DNA from: Eopsaltria australis | Taxonomy: Eukaryota; Chordata; Aves; Passeriformes; Petroicidae | DNA length: 64,000 nucleotides | Assembly (NCBI GenBank): GCA_034509425.1 | Contig: JAVTVJ010000663.1 | Coordinates: 496,001-560,000 of the forward strand | Direction of reading: 5' to 3' | Shown here: positions 23,620 through 35,316 of the stretch, in pieces | How positions within the stretch are numbered: position 1 is the first letter of the stretch | Layout: each line of letters begins with the position of its first letter | Position numbers and translations under genes: made by a program | Notes under the pieces: generated by a model | What the model saw: only the letters and a program-made list of their open reading frames with translations | What the model was told of the DNA's origin: nothing | Databases searched by the model: none

Positions 23620-23642
23620 CAGATATGTATACCTGATATATC

Positions 23643-23690
23643 TCAGGTATTATATATGTATGTATATACTTATATATATATATATGTATA
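23643..23690. repeat. TA/GTAT-rich microsatellite with flanking ATACCTGA copies
   Basis: A TA-rich tract. ATACCTGA occurs just left of it as an inverted pair (ATACCTGA...TCAGGTAT near 23628-23649) and again directly after it near 23692. Confidence 0.8.
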
Positions 23691-23850
23691 TCATACCTGA
23701 ATTGCTTGTTACTTGCATTCTAGGGTAGCTCACTCTTCATGTCTGTCAGTGAAGGGCATTCTGGTTAAGCTGGCAAATATGAAATGAAAATAATGTTTTA
23801 TCTGATTTCTCATCTTATTCTGTAAGATTAAGCTGTCCAGAAAATAAAGG

Positions 23851-23900
<50 letters not shown>
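23851..23900 (+). repeat. Uninterrupted poly(A) of 50 bases after an AATAAA
   Basis: Exactly 50 A's as printed, preceded by AATAAA (23843-23848) and GG. This looks like the 3' end of a polyadenylated reverse-transcribed copy, or an expanded A tract. No source transcript and no target duplication (sequence after the tract is GAATGAC) was recognised upstream. Confidence 0.9.
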
Positions 23901-23902
<2 letters not shown>

Positions 23903-26109
23903 ATGACAAATGGAAGATTCAGAACATAATTTAATAAACTGATATTTATTTAGTAGTTCTATTTGCATGCACTTTAGTTTCCAACTAATGATATTGCTCC
24001 AAAGTTGACCAGGCTGACGAAAAAGGTGCTATCAGAATTCTACAAAAATTACAGTTCTCTCACAATCTGACAGTCTGTGCCTGTAGAGATCATAAGGGAC
24101 CATGAGCACATTTTAGTACATAATTTCCTGATTTTTGAGGACAATTAAAAGGAAATAAGCTGAATTCAAAGCTGTTAATTTCTGCTCATCTTTTAATGCT
24201 TTTATATTTATGCATACATATATATATACACACACACATGCATACACACACAATATATTGCTCCCTACAGAACCATTTTATCAAAGATTGTCTATTACTT
24301 TACAGATATTAATGTAGTTTTAATATATCCCTTCTTATATATGTTTTACAAAAAGGAGAAAATATGGTGTTTTTAATTTTCCTTAAACATTGAAAACTAT
24401 AACACGTACTATTTCATTCTGAGCAGTTTTCTGACTGAAGAACTTCTATAAAATAAGAATTTTCACACTTCGAATAACCAAAAAGTGAAAAGTTGCAAAT
24501 TTGACTGCAAGCTCTTTTCACTTGAAGTAAAACCCAGCCTACACAAATTCTCACCTGTAGTACACATTGCATGAAATCATAAAAAATAAACGTACAGTTA
24601 CTGGATAAAGTGATTTAATTTTCCATATTGTATTCTTTAAATATGATTATTCATCACGGGAAAACAGACAGTTTTGAATAGAATACAATTAATGTGTGCA
24701 TACATGTACTTATTTTGTACTTGATTTTATTATCACTATTGAAATTAGATCTACTAATGAGATAAAAGTGAAAAAATTGTTGTTAATAAATACTTTATTA
24801 AAAATATTTTGTATCATTTGTGAGGAAAAATATAAAATTCTGGTTTCCCTGATTCCCAAACAGAAACAAAATACTCTCCATTTTGTATGACATTTTAAAA
24901 ACAGCATAAAATGAACATTACGCATATATTTTATGTACTGATAAATCTAGAAGCTGAAATATTTCAAACAGGAAAATAAATAGGGAATAAGCTCTTTGCT
25001 AGTCTGATGAAATGTAGTACTTTGGTAATTTCTAAGAAGTTTGGTGTTTCTATAATTTATATTTCTAATCAGGAGCAAATGAAATTTTGTTGCATAGAAG
25101 AATGTAATTTGGTGCTGTGTTCTTGGATCTCTGTGCAGCCTCAGGGCAATTTTTCTTTTTGAGGCAGCTCTTCAGGCTATATGGGAATGCAGATTAAGCT
25201 TTCCCCAGAATAGCAAAAGGTTTCATATTTCACAAGATTCCAACCTGGAAGTAGATTGGAACAAAGAAAAATCTTTTAAAATGCATTCTATATAAATGAG
25301 TTCAATCATAGTAATGAGGGCCACCTTCCCATCCATAGCAGAATAACAGAACAATATGAAAAGGTGAGAAAGCATACGAAAGGAAAATCAAATAATTTTG
25401 GATGAGTAAACAAGTTAGTATTACAGCTAATATTCAGTTTTGTATCAACTGGCAATTTATCGAAATTATTGATTAGATACTTGAAATCATTCAGACAGAT
25501 GACCTTTCCAGAAAAAATACAATAACTTCAGAATAAGATCATTATTTATATAACTGGCTTTGCTCCAGTGTAACCGATTGGAAACTGTTTATACTGGTTG
25601 GAACCAGTTTTTACCTTTTTTTTCCAATTGGATCTGGTTTGATGCAGAATACTGTAGAGGAACAGATTAAGAAATTGTTGTGTACATTTGAGTCTAATTT
25701 ATTCCTGAAAACTCTCTATATTCAATTGCCATTTAAACCACTGGTTTGGAATGAAATACATTCTAGAATAACAATGAAGATTGTGACTCTTGGTTACCAT
25801 GACATTAAAAAACGCAGACCACCAAATTTTCAAGTTCATCCCTTCACAAGGCATAAAAACCCAACACCTCATTTGCTCACAGACCTGACAAATGTCTATG
25901 TAGTTTTGCACTTTTCTTCTTTCCTTTCAGATGAATAATAGGATGATTCAAAAGGTTTGATGAAGCTCTTACCTGGTTCCAAACATTCTAAAATATATTT
26001 TATCCTCTGGAATTGCTTTTTGATATTAAACATTTAATGAAGTGTACTACTTCTTTACTGGGGGTCAATCTCTTCTCCCAGGCAGCTTCCAACAAAAGAA
26101 GAGTATGTA
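23901..26109. other. AT-rich DNA, nothing firmly recognised
   Basis: Short TA/CA tracts near 24217-24255. A small inverted repeat (ACTGGTT / AACCAGT) lies near 25594-25609. The plus frame 25639-25938 has no domain I recognise. Confidence 0.5.
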
Positions 26110-26335
26110 GCCTCAAGCCACAGTAGGGCAGGTTCAGGCTGGACATCAGGAGGAATTTCCTCATGGAAAGGGTTGTTAAACTTTAGAATGGAATAAAATG
26201 GCCCAAGGAAATGGTGGAGTTACCGCCCCTGGAGGTATTAAAAAATTTAGTGGCATGGTCTAGTTGACAAGGATCAGTTGGTTTTGATGATCTCGGAGGT
26301 CTTTTCCAACCTTGTTTATTCTGTGATTCTGTGAT
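26110..26335 (+). mobile_element. CR1 LINE 3' end, plus orientation
   Basis: It runs from GGTTCAGGCTGGACATCAGG through GAGGTATTAAAAAATTTAG and TCTTTTCCAACCTTGTTTAT to the tail TTCTGTGATTCTGTGAT. About 226 bp, heavily 5'-truncated. The left end is approximate. Confidence 0.92.
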
Positions 26336-26391
26336 ATGCAATATTGCTAAAGGAGAAGCTGCTACCTGAGTATTTTCACAGCATTCACGGA

Positions 26392-26392
<1 letters not shown>

Positions 26393-26424
<32 letters not shown>
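26393..26424 (+). repeat. (AC)16 microsatellite
   Basis: Sixteen AC units, about 60 bp after the CR1 tail. The Val/Cys-rich minus frames (26183-26518, 26362-26556) are artefacts. Confidence 0.95.
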
Positions 26425-26425
<1 letters not shown>

Positions 26426-28234
26426 ACCTGAGACTGTAAGTACCAGGAGAAGAGTACCTTCACAGTGGGCTGCTCCAGTGAGCTGAGGGGTTTCCCATTT
26501 GACTCCCCACTCACACACACTCCCATTTTGAGGCCCACTTCCTCCTTCAGGTTCAACCCTAGTTCTCCCAGGGCAGAGTCTCAGGTGTTGGATTAAAAAA
26601 AATAAAGAATGAATTGATACAACAGCAGATCAGCTTGAGCTGGGTGCCTCTGGAGAGAGACCCAGAACAAAGAAATCTCTGGGCAATTTTTTCTTAGTTC
26701 CCTCTACATTAAAATTACTTCATCTTCTGGTATCCTCCTAGTTCTCCTGTAACATTTCAGGGTATACCTGCTTAAAAAACTAAGAACACTAGGATTGTTG
26801 TGCCAGAATGTAGCCTGGTTTACTACAATTACTTCTATTCCTGCAAGAACAGCTAGACTGGGAGAGATGAAGAGGGGAAGAGATCAGATGGCAAAAATAA
26901 AAAGAATTGTGCTGAAAGCAACCCTTTTTATTCAAATCACACTCTCCCCAGGAGACACCAGCTGAATATTGTATCTGAAGCTAAGTACATTTGGGAGTTT
27001 AGAAGGTTCCCAAAGAGAATCTATTTAATGTTCCAGAGACCTCCATGAGCTTGACTCAAAACCTCTATTGATAAATGAACAGAAGTTTTTTAAATTTAAA
27101 TAAACACTAAAAAAATCTTCTCTTGGAATTAAGGACCATCCCAGAGGAAAACATTGACAAAGGAGCTGGAAATTGCTTGTAGGCAATTTTTTTGCCCGTA
27201 AGTTTCATGCAAACAGGTGGGCAATTCTAACAGATGAACATTTATACCCATGGGTTTTGCTTCCAGAATGTTACATGCTGAGGACTGTACTACTGCACTG
27301 GCTCAATCACAGTTTATTTGAATTTTCAAGGAATGTTTTTTGGAGTTTTTTTTCCTGCCAGTATAACTGTTGTATTGCTTATCTAACCTCTAATTGCAGC
27401 AAAGAAGAAGGATGCACAAAACTGAATCAGTATGAGCATGTCACTGTAAGATATTCATCAGGCACCCTCTTAAACATCTACTAAAAAAAATATTACTAAA
27501 GGATTAAATCCAGCATGCTAGATCTATGCAATTCAACTTAACAATGGGGCTTTTGTTTGTTTCTGGAGTTTTTGTTTAGTTTTGTTCATTTCTTTAGTTT
27601 TGGGTTTGGATTTGGTTTTTTCTGAATAGAGATAAATTCCTTTCCAAAAGATTTAAAAGGTAGGGATTTTTTCCACATAAAGTAGAAACTTAGAAAATGT
27701 TAGCTATACAGTTGTGCTAGAAACCTTAATTCTGTTGTTACTGTGATATGAATGAAATAGCATTACCTGGAAAGAAAATGTAGAATGAGCATTTCAAGCT
27801 GATCCTCTTGTAAACTGAAGAATGGGAGAAAACAGTATATCAAGCAACTGCAGATTTGCCATTTTGTATCCTTGCTTATATGTAGCCTTTCAAACTGATA
27901 TTTTTACAGGATCAACCCATACCATATATTTTTTACCTCGGAAAACACAGTTGTAGTGGTAGCTGATATAACTTAACTGTGCATTAAGGCTGACAGAAGT
28001 TTGTGACTGGAGCTACAAGGCTGAACACCTTTGTTAGCCAGCCATAGCAGCTAGAAAAGTTAATATATTTTCAGAAAGGAGGTACTGATACATTCTGTTT
28101 GGTATAGGCCACCCTCCTAGAAATGCAATGCAGCTTCTTTTATTGGGGAAAAAAGTCTAGATTTTCTTATATTATTGTCTACTCTGCAAATTATTTCAGA
28201 CAGATTGAATCTTACATTTAGATACTGTAAAGAA
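26425..28234. other. Unannotated DNA left of a CR1 element
   Basis: No gene or repeat family recognised. GTTT-type low complexity lies near 27549-27625. Confidence 0.5.
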
Positions 28235-29833
28235 AGATTCCGTTTGTGACTACCTGAGGAATCTGAATTTACTGAGTCTATGGGACCCGTTGAGACGTAT
28301 CCCAGAGTCCTGAGAGAGGTGGCTAATGTAGTTGCCAAACCACTTTCCCTGGTGGTTTGAAAAGCCATGGCATACAGGTGAAGTCCCAGGCAACTGGAAA
28401 ACAGAAAATATTGCATCCATTTTTAGAGTGTATAAAAAGGAGACTCCCAGGAGCTACCACTCTGTCAGCCTCTCCTCTGTACCTGGGAAGATCATGGAGC
28501 AGATACTCCTATGAACTATGTTAAGGCAAATGGAGAACAGGGAGGTGATTTGAGACAGCTGGCACAACTTCACCAAGGGCAAGTCCTGCCTGACCAATCT
28601 AGTGGCCTTATGTGGTCAAATGACAGCAACTGTGGACAAGGAAAATGCTAAAGATATCATCTGTCTGGACTTTTGTAGGGCTTTTCACCTGGTCCCCTCT
28701 ATCAACCTTCTCTCTCAATTATAAATATATGGATATGATATGCATGATGCATATCTCTTTGATGCATGAAGAATAGCCTGGATGATCACATCCAGAGGCT
28801 AAGGTCCTGACGGCATTGTCAGTTACCAGTGAAAAGTGGTGTCTCTCGAGGGACCATATTTTGACCAGTGCTATTTAATGTCTTCATCAATGACATAGAC
28901 AAAGGGATTGAGTGCACCCTCAGAAAGTCTGTAGATGACACCAAGCTGAGTGGTGAAGTTGACACCCCTGAAGGATGGCATGCACTCCAGAGGGTCTTGG
29001 ACAATCTCAAGAAGTGAGCCTTAGAGCACTTCAACAAGGCCAAGTACCAGGTGCTGTACCTAAGTGGGAGTATCCCCTGCTATTAATACACTCTGTGGAA
29101 TGAAGTAATTGAGAGCAACCCTGTCGAGAAGGACTTGGGGGTGCTGGTGAGTGAGAGGCTGGACATGACCTGACAATGTGCATTTGCAGCCCAGAAAGCC
29201 AAACATGTCCTGGGCTGCATCCAAAGCAGAGTGGCCAGCAGGGCCAGGGAGGGGATTCAGTGCCTCTTCTCTGCTCTGGTGAGACCCCATCTGCAGTGCT
29301 GTGTCCAGCTCTGCAGTCCCCAACACTGTAAGGATGTGGATGTGTTAGAGCAAGTCCAGCGGAAGACCACAAAGATAATTAGAGAGATGAAGCACCTCTC
29401 CTGTGAAGACAGGCTGAGAGATGTAGGTTTGCTCAGCCTGGAAAAGAGAGTGCTCTAGGGGAGATCCTATTACAGTATCTTGGTTCTTAAAAGGGGCTTA
29501 TAAGAAAGATGAAGACAAGATTTTTTAGGTTCTGTAGTGACAGGACAAGGGGTAAAGGTTTTACACTAAAAGAGAGTAAATTCAGACTAGATATAAGGAA
29601 GACCTTTTTTTTTTTTTTTTTTTTTTTTACAAGGAGACTTCTAAAATACTGGTACAGATTGCCCAGAGACATTTTGTGTGTTTCATTCCTGGAAAAATTC
29701 CAGATCAGATGGGCTGGAGTTCTGAGCAAGCTGATCTAGTTAAAGGCATCGTTGCTCATTGCAGTGGAATTGATCAAGATGACCTTTAAAAGTCCCTTCC
29801 ATCCCAAACCATTTTATGATTCTATCATTCTAA
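28235..29833 (+). mobile_element. CR1 LINE, 5'-truncated, with decayed reverse transcriptase
   Basis: About 1.6 kb. In broken plus-strand frames it encodes the CR1 ORF2 reverse transcriptase in order: the 'W.TGEVPGNWK' block (near 28370-28405), the 'SVSLSSVPGKIMEQI' block (near 28459-28510), 'TNLVAL' (28590s), an [17 protein letters not shown] block (28840-28900), the active-site region where an A/F-DD motif is now SVDDTKL (near 28930), and the C-terminal 'SRAREG...LVRPHLQ' and 'LEQVQRKTTK' blocks (29231-29458). Stops and frameshifts occur throughout, so it is inactive. The 3' end has the CR1 tail ATTTTATGATTCTATCATTC. A T24 run interrupts the 3' region at 29605-29628. Confidence 0.93.
29605..29628 (+). 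repeat. T24 run inside the CR1 3' region
   Basis: Twenty-four T's replace a short T stretch normally found at this point of the CR1 3' region (GGAAGA...TTCTTT in the copy at 38317-38336). Confidence 0.9.
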
Positions 29834-30869
29834 TTTATTTTTTCATTTTCTCATATGCTAACACAAAAGGAATTCCTTTTTGCCTATAGAGATAAAACTT
29901 GTCTAACAAGAGCTCTACACTGACATTTTTACGGATTGAAATCTCTTTTCCTTGACTATTTTGAAACTTTTTGAGAACTTAAAAAGAGCAAGGCTAACAA
30001 AATGTCCATCAATGTGAAATTGCTAAAGCATCTATTTTATGTTCATATGAAATATAAATGACTAATAAAAATTAGAAATATATTATATTTGAAAAAAGAA
30101 CTTCCCATTGCATTTTCCCCATATCCAGCTAAAAACAGCTCAGTTGTACTAATACAATAAAAAACACAGTTTCCCTGAGAAATCTACACACATCCAGAAC
30201 TAATCCCTGATTTCACAGATTAAATTTTCCAAGATCAGGTCTCCAATGTCAGAAACATTTAATCTTTATGAAGATTGGATTCACCGGTATTAAAAAAAAT
30301 ACCTTTTAATTTAACATCTTTAGTTTGAGAAGCTCAGAAAGTAAAGAAGAATCTTTATGAAAAGTTGAAAGATCTCTCCCCCATCTCTTGTTTTCTGTCC
30401 TCATGAAAAAATAAAAAAGTTTCCCAAGATAATATAAAGCCATTTTAGGACTATTTTAACTTAATCTTCTAAGGATCTATGATCTCACCCAAAGTATATT
30501 AATGTTAGTTAGAGTATTTCTATTGACATTGGCTAACCTGAATTTGATATCTGTCTATACTAATAAATTAATCAGAACTGAAAAACATTTATATTCTGTC
30601 TTTCCCATGCTCTGTTTTTAACACTCTCTTTTTCCTCCAGCTTTGTCATTAATCAATAGCTGAGCATAAAATGTGCTTTCTTTTCCATTTCTGGGAATAT
30701 TTTTGAGCTACAAATGTTCCTGTAAGGGTAAAAAGCCAAAATCTAGGCAACCTAGGGAAAAAAAATGGCAAACCCTCAGATCATTCAGTCAGTTTTAGGA
30801 TCTTCTCATTTTAGTGTTAATTGTTTCTATTTTACAATAATTAACTAAAAATTCTCTCAAGAATTGGGG
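29834..30869. other. AT-rich DNA, nothing recognised
   Basis: No gene or repeat family recognised. Confidence 0.5.
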
Positions 30870-31160
30870 TAACTAATTCAGAACCATCTGCTGCAGAAAT
30901 TTATTGTGTGTGTCTCTGTGTGAGCAGGACTGTGATCCCAGAGGCTCATATATCCAGGTGCAAGCAACTGAGGAGATTTGGATCCAAGAAAGGCTGATGG
31001 GAAGGCTGAGTGAGTAAGCCCAGCAGCCGAAGGGATCTAGGCTGTACATATATAGAAGGACAGACATGTATTTCCACTAGTTGTCCTTCATCCTGATAAG
31101 CCAGAGGGGTGAACACGATGCGGCCACTCATTGGTGCTGTTTGTGCTTGTGTGAGTGGTG
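30870..31160 (-). mobile_element. LTR-like unclassified segment
   Basis: On the minus strand a TATATGAG box (plus CTCATATA, near 30946) is followed about 45 bp later by AATAAA (plus TTTATT, near 30900) with GC-richer flanks, as in an LTR promoter and poly(A) region. No TG...CA ends or target duplication could be fixed. It may belong with the block at 31345-31831. Confidence 0.3.
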
Positions 31161-31344
31161 ATTAAGTCTGTCTACAATGACGAGTTTGTATGCTACCATT
31201 GGGAATACACCCTCAGCCTTGCTACTGGTTTAATCAGCACACAGGGAGCTGTTGCAGTCTCACCCGGAACAAGGTTGTTCATTTTGTCACCCCCAAACAA
31301 AGCCAAAAGCAAAGAAATTTTCATTTCATCTATCATCAGAGTAT

Positions 31345-31831
31345 TGATGCCATTGTTAACATCTAATAACTAAGAATCACTTACTAGCAAAAATATCTTT
31401 TCTGTATAGGGAACATAATGAAGATTTTTGTATTTTGAAACTATACAAACCTACCAGACGATGCCTTTTTCTGGTCTTAGGAAATAAAGGCTCAGACACG
31501 GTGAAAGGGTTGGGGGTTGTTTCCCTCGGTATTTTAATAGGATCCCGTTCGATGGCTTCTGCCGTCCAGGTAGAACACGCCGCAAAAGCCCCGTCCCCCC
31601 AATTAAGTGTACAATTAAAGACTCTACACATTAGCATATCTACCAGGAGGGCTCAATAAGGGGCCTGGGTGGGCTAACTTCTAGTTTACAAAATCTGTCC
31701 TACTAGGAGACATTGAGGGCTCACGAAAACAGGGTGTTTGGTCTCTAACTCTACGTGGTTTCAGAGGTGTTTAGTCTACTGGCCTGCTAAACACCATGAA
31801 ACCAGGCTAAACTATCACCTAAAGCATCACA
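31345..31831 (-). mobile_element. LTR-like unclassified segment
   Basis: CpG-richer than its surroundings (31457-31600). The ends TGATGC (31345) and GCATCACA (ending 31831) are inverted copies. Five bases outside are AGTAT (31340-31344) and AGTGT (31832-31836), a 4 of 5 match that could be an ERVL-type duplication. On the minus strand TATTAAAATACC (near 31530-31542) could be a TATA box, but no AATAAA signal lies in a fitting place, so orientation and identity are uncertain. Confidence 0.35.
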
Positions 31832-31836
31832 AGTGT

Positions 31837-34556
31837 GCATGCTAATACTTGTGAATATAGGGAACAGTGTAAGAAGTATTCAGAAGAAAAGCAGAAAAAA
31901 TCCTTCAGGCATCACAGATTATCAAGAAAAAAAATCACAGACTTTTTATGAACTGTATAGGTTTTCAGAAATTTTCAGAAATAGAAAATTTATATATTCT
32001 TTAACCCCTAAAAAAATTGTAGCATTCAAAAAGAAATATCATTTAACTGGAATCTGAATAAAGTATTGTCACTCAAGAGATTTAATTGGTAGATAGCATC
32101 ATGTATGGGAAAGGCACATAAATTTACTGTTTGCTGTACTTTGTCTCTTATGGCTATAAATATTCAACAATGGAAAAATCAAAACAAAGGTTGTACATAA
32201 GAATAGCTGAAGTGGCCGTTTCCCTTCATTATAAACCACAAAAAATCAATCTGATACTGTTAGATGTTTTATGCCATTGTAATTATTAATTTCTAAAGTA
32301 AATGTAGGCTTATCAAGAAATTAGATTTCCAATTTTTAGTATTTTTTTCCCAAACTGAACATGAGTACTTTTTCCCACTAGGTCCAGAGTCCCCTAATTT
32401 CTTAATTAAATTGGAAATTCTGGGTCATCTCATTTAATTTCACAGGAGTAGCTGGTACTAACTTTAATAGTGAATACAGGGAGTACTGTTTCAAGACCTT
32501 TTAGACACAGACATATTAATGCAGGTAGGTACAACCTTAGTCTCTCTATTGCAATGCTGAAGCCAAGGGGAAATGGAAGGTGATATTGACACATACACCA
32601 GGTAAATCTGAGCCAGCTTGAGTCTAAGTAGAGGACACTCGGTAAGCAGATGGTGGAATCAAACAAGTAAGCCTCTCTCAGGTCAGTGCTCCTTAACTTT
32701 TTTGCAACACTTATTCAGGACGACTGTGTTCTGCCAGATCCAAACTAATGAGTTCATATTGTATTGCAAGGAAATACAGCAATTTTGGTATTTACTAGGA
32801 TTAAGAGTCTTTGCACTGTGCTCCATTGTGTGATGTAGACATATAATAAACATGCAGTCTGGAAAGGACTTTGTTTTTTTCTCATTATCCAACTGAGAGT
32901 AGGAAATGGCACTGGGCAGAAGAGGAAGCCTTGTCTGCTCTTCACGGACATAGTTACCTTATTATTTTCTCTCACCACTATCATTATTCCATTGAATTTC
33001 TAATAGTTGCTCCCAATTTACTCTACTTTGAGAGTGGTTTGGCTCCTAAATATGCCATTTCACTTTCCTCAGCAGCAGGAGCTTTCCGTGATGTACTAAA
33101 ATTCCATTTTGCCTCCCCTTTCTTTCTGGCAGCATGCTGTGTCCATCAGCTACCTAAAAGCTTCCATCCCAGAGGAGGCTGCATTTCATTAGTAATGTAC
33201 TGTGTAGTTATATAGTTCAAATCTGGTCTGAAGATAAAAATATTAATAATTGGATCAGTAGTGGTTTGAATTCTTTATGGCCTCTATTTCTATTCCATCC
33301 TCTTCTCTCTCTGCAGTATGAGGATGTGCATTAATCTCTGGCATAATAGTCCTCCTGTCCTGAGCAAGCAACAAAACTCTACAGGGTTTTGAGAGACAAT
33401 TTAATTTTTTGAAACAAGTTTTTACTTCATTGCCACACTCTCAGGGAGCTTCATGCCCATAGAAGCTGCCAGCCTCTGTTCAGGACTTAATAGGAAGTCT
33501 TTGCCAGCACACAGATCAATGTCGATGAGATAATGATTACTGCTGTCACACTACACGTTTTTATATGCGAAATCTGGACTGTCTTTTTTTTGGTGCACTG
33601 TGTGCAAGAAACCAAATTTTTCACATGATCAAGGGCACATTGATGGGTAGTGCTTGATAAAACATTAAATTAAGTGCTTCTTACAGGCACCTTTAAAAGA
33701 AACTATTACTGAACTAAAGATGTGCTAGTGATTGAACTTGTTCACTTCCCATCTCCGTGATGTCACTCTGATGAACAAGTCAACACTGGAATGTGACTGG
33801 TAGTTAATGGAATCAGATTTTGTCTTGGCATGCATCTGTCCTTCTATATTTAACAAAGTTGCCTGTATTCAATTTTTTTAATAATAGCTAACATTTAAAA
33901 AGAAAGACTTAATAGTATAGGACATTTCTATGATAATAAGCATTCTGACATTCTTGGCACTTCAGTTCTTCAACAAAGCCATTAATATTATTCTACCTGG
34001 GTCACTTCCCAAACTTTTTCTTTTATTACACCTTTCTAGAGATAGTTATCTTTTAATTCAGCTTTAAACAAATAAATAAATACATACTCTTCCTAAGAGA
34101 GAGCTAGAACCTTAATAGAAAGTTAATTTCCCAAGTCCTGCCACTGACTTTTTTAGTGATCATGAGAAAATTAATTAATTCACCATGTTTTATGCCCTGC
34201 CTTTAAACCAGAAATTGCATGTCCTTTGTATATTCCCTCTATTTAAATTCACAGCTCTATAAAGCAAGCAGTATCCCTTGCTGTATATTTTTAGAGTAGA
34301 CATAACAATAAGATGCTTCTCTCTCACATTTCAGCTAAATTCTAAAGATGTTATTGTAATGTAAAAATTCAATAAAATAATCTATGGTCAACTTGTACAG
34401 AAAAAAATTACTCTGCTTCTTTCTTTTTCTGCTGTTTTTCAGTAAAAACCGTGAACTATAATTGACATTAATCTGCTTCCAGCACTATGGAGAGAGCTTT
34501 GTGGAGGTTGGAGTGAACAACATGCATGGGTACAATCACACCCCTCATATTGAATG
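31837..34556. other. AT-rich DNA, nothing recognised
   Basis: Plus frame 32871-33215 and similar frames show no domain. No repeat family recognised. Confidence 0.5.
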
Positions 34557-34562
34557 AGTCTC
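34557..34562. repeat. Left target-site duplication of the provirus (AGTCTC)
   Basis: A perfect match to AGTCTC at 37815-37820. Six bases fits ERVK/betaretrovirus-like integrase. Confidence 0.92.
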
Positions 34563-35135
34563 TGTTGCGTTCCCTGCTTCAGTCCCACCCTGGTACCGGC
34601 AGCGGAGTCCTAGCGCTACCCTAGGAAGTCGTTCGCGATCTGGAAGACTTCCTCGGAGTGCTGACTATGAGCACAGCTGGCCCGCATTCGGTCCGGGGAG
34701 ATGTTGCCCCCGGAGCGTGGTGACACAGCAAAGAACTACCAGAGAAGGAGGTCTCTTGGTATGTGATTTCGGTAGGTTTATTGCCTCCAAAGGGAGCACA
34801 TGGACCAAGAGCCCAGAGCAGCTTATTACATCGGTATTTAAGGGAGGAACAACACCCAATAGGATGAGGGCAGGGAACAATACAGGGGAGGGGCTGGGGT
34901 ACATGATCAAATTGGGTTTAGGGAGGGGAGGGGAACAGAGAGAACAACGAATGAACTATGGAGTGACAGGGAATTTCCCAGAGCGGGAATACATAACAGA
35001 CAAGTCCAGTAACCAATAGCAGGAGCTTGGGGTCCGTGGATTGGTGGTCCAACTGCTGCCCCTGGGAGCTCCGGGGGGAAACCTTCTGTCCGTGGAACCT
35101 GTCCGGAAGTCCTCTGGTTCCGAACCACCGCAACA
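34563..35135 (-). mobile_element. 3' LTR of the provirus
   Basis: 573 bp. Plus-strand ends are TGTTGCGT...CCGCAACA. On the minus strand: U3 start TGTTGCGGTGGTTCGG, a CCAAT box in inverted sense (34856-34860), a TATA-like TTAAATA (34835-34841), an AATAAA signal (plus TTTATT, 34777-34782), then a GC-rich R/U5. The TATA and poly(A) signals are about 55 bp apart, so R is short. The minus frame 34665-34910 is open in both LTR copies but shows no motif, so I treat it as chance. Confidence 0.93.
34777..34782 (-). terminator. Poly(A) signal of the 3' LTR (AATAAA)
   Basis: AATAAA on the minus strand in the context GGCAATAAACC. In the 3' LTR this would end the proviral transcript. Confidence 0.7.
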
Positions 35136-35152
35136 TCTCCCCCTGTCTTTTT
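35136..35152 (-). other. Polypurine tract of the provirus
   Basis: On the minus strand AAAAAGACAGGGGGAGA stands directly before the 3' LTR start TGTTGCGG. This is where plus-strand DNA synthesis is primed in retroviruses. Confidence 0.85.
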
Positions 35153-35154
35153 AC

Positions 35155-35254
35155 TTAAAGAAAGTGATTTGTTAGTACAATGAAGATAATAACTAAAATC
35201 CAAAGCAAAGTCTTGAAAATCTGCAAATAAACAATCAAACATTGTTAAATCATT
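35155..35254 (-). pseudogene. Possible remnant of an envelope membrane anchor behind a splice acceptor
   Basis: On the minus strand a short frame ends in TAA at 35157-35155. Its last part is strongly hydrophobic (L, I, V, F, W over about 20 residues from ILVIIFIV outward) with two basic or polar residues near the ends, like a membrane anchor. The frame is preceded by TTTGATTGTTTATTTGCAG, a good splice acceptor (AG at plus 35221-35222). Its place next to the polypurine tract is where the end of env normally lies. It is too short to prove homology, and a chance AT-rich hydrophobic frame is possible. Confidence 0.3.
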
Positions 35255-35316
35255 GTCTCTCTACAGGACTGGGAATGATTGGGGTATGGGAGGTACATGG
35301 GGTAGGTTTCAGGAGT

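Noticed and set aside
26540..26570. GGTTCAACCC as a tRNA B-box
   Set aside because: No matching A-box, acceptor stem or anticodon arm nearby.
32871..33215. Plus-strand frame of 114 codons
   Set aside because: No recognisable domain or codon pattern. Length is within chance expectation for many frames in 64 kb.
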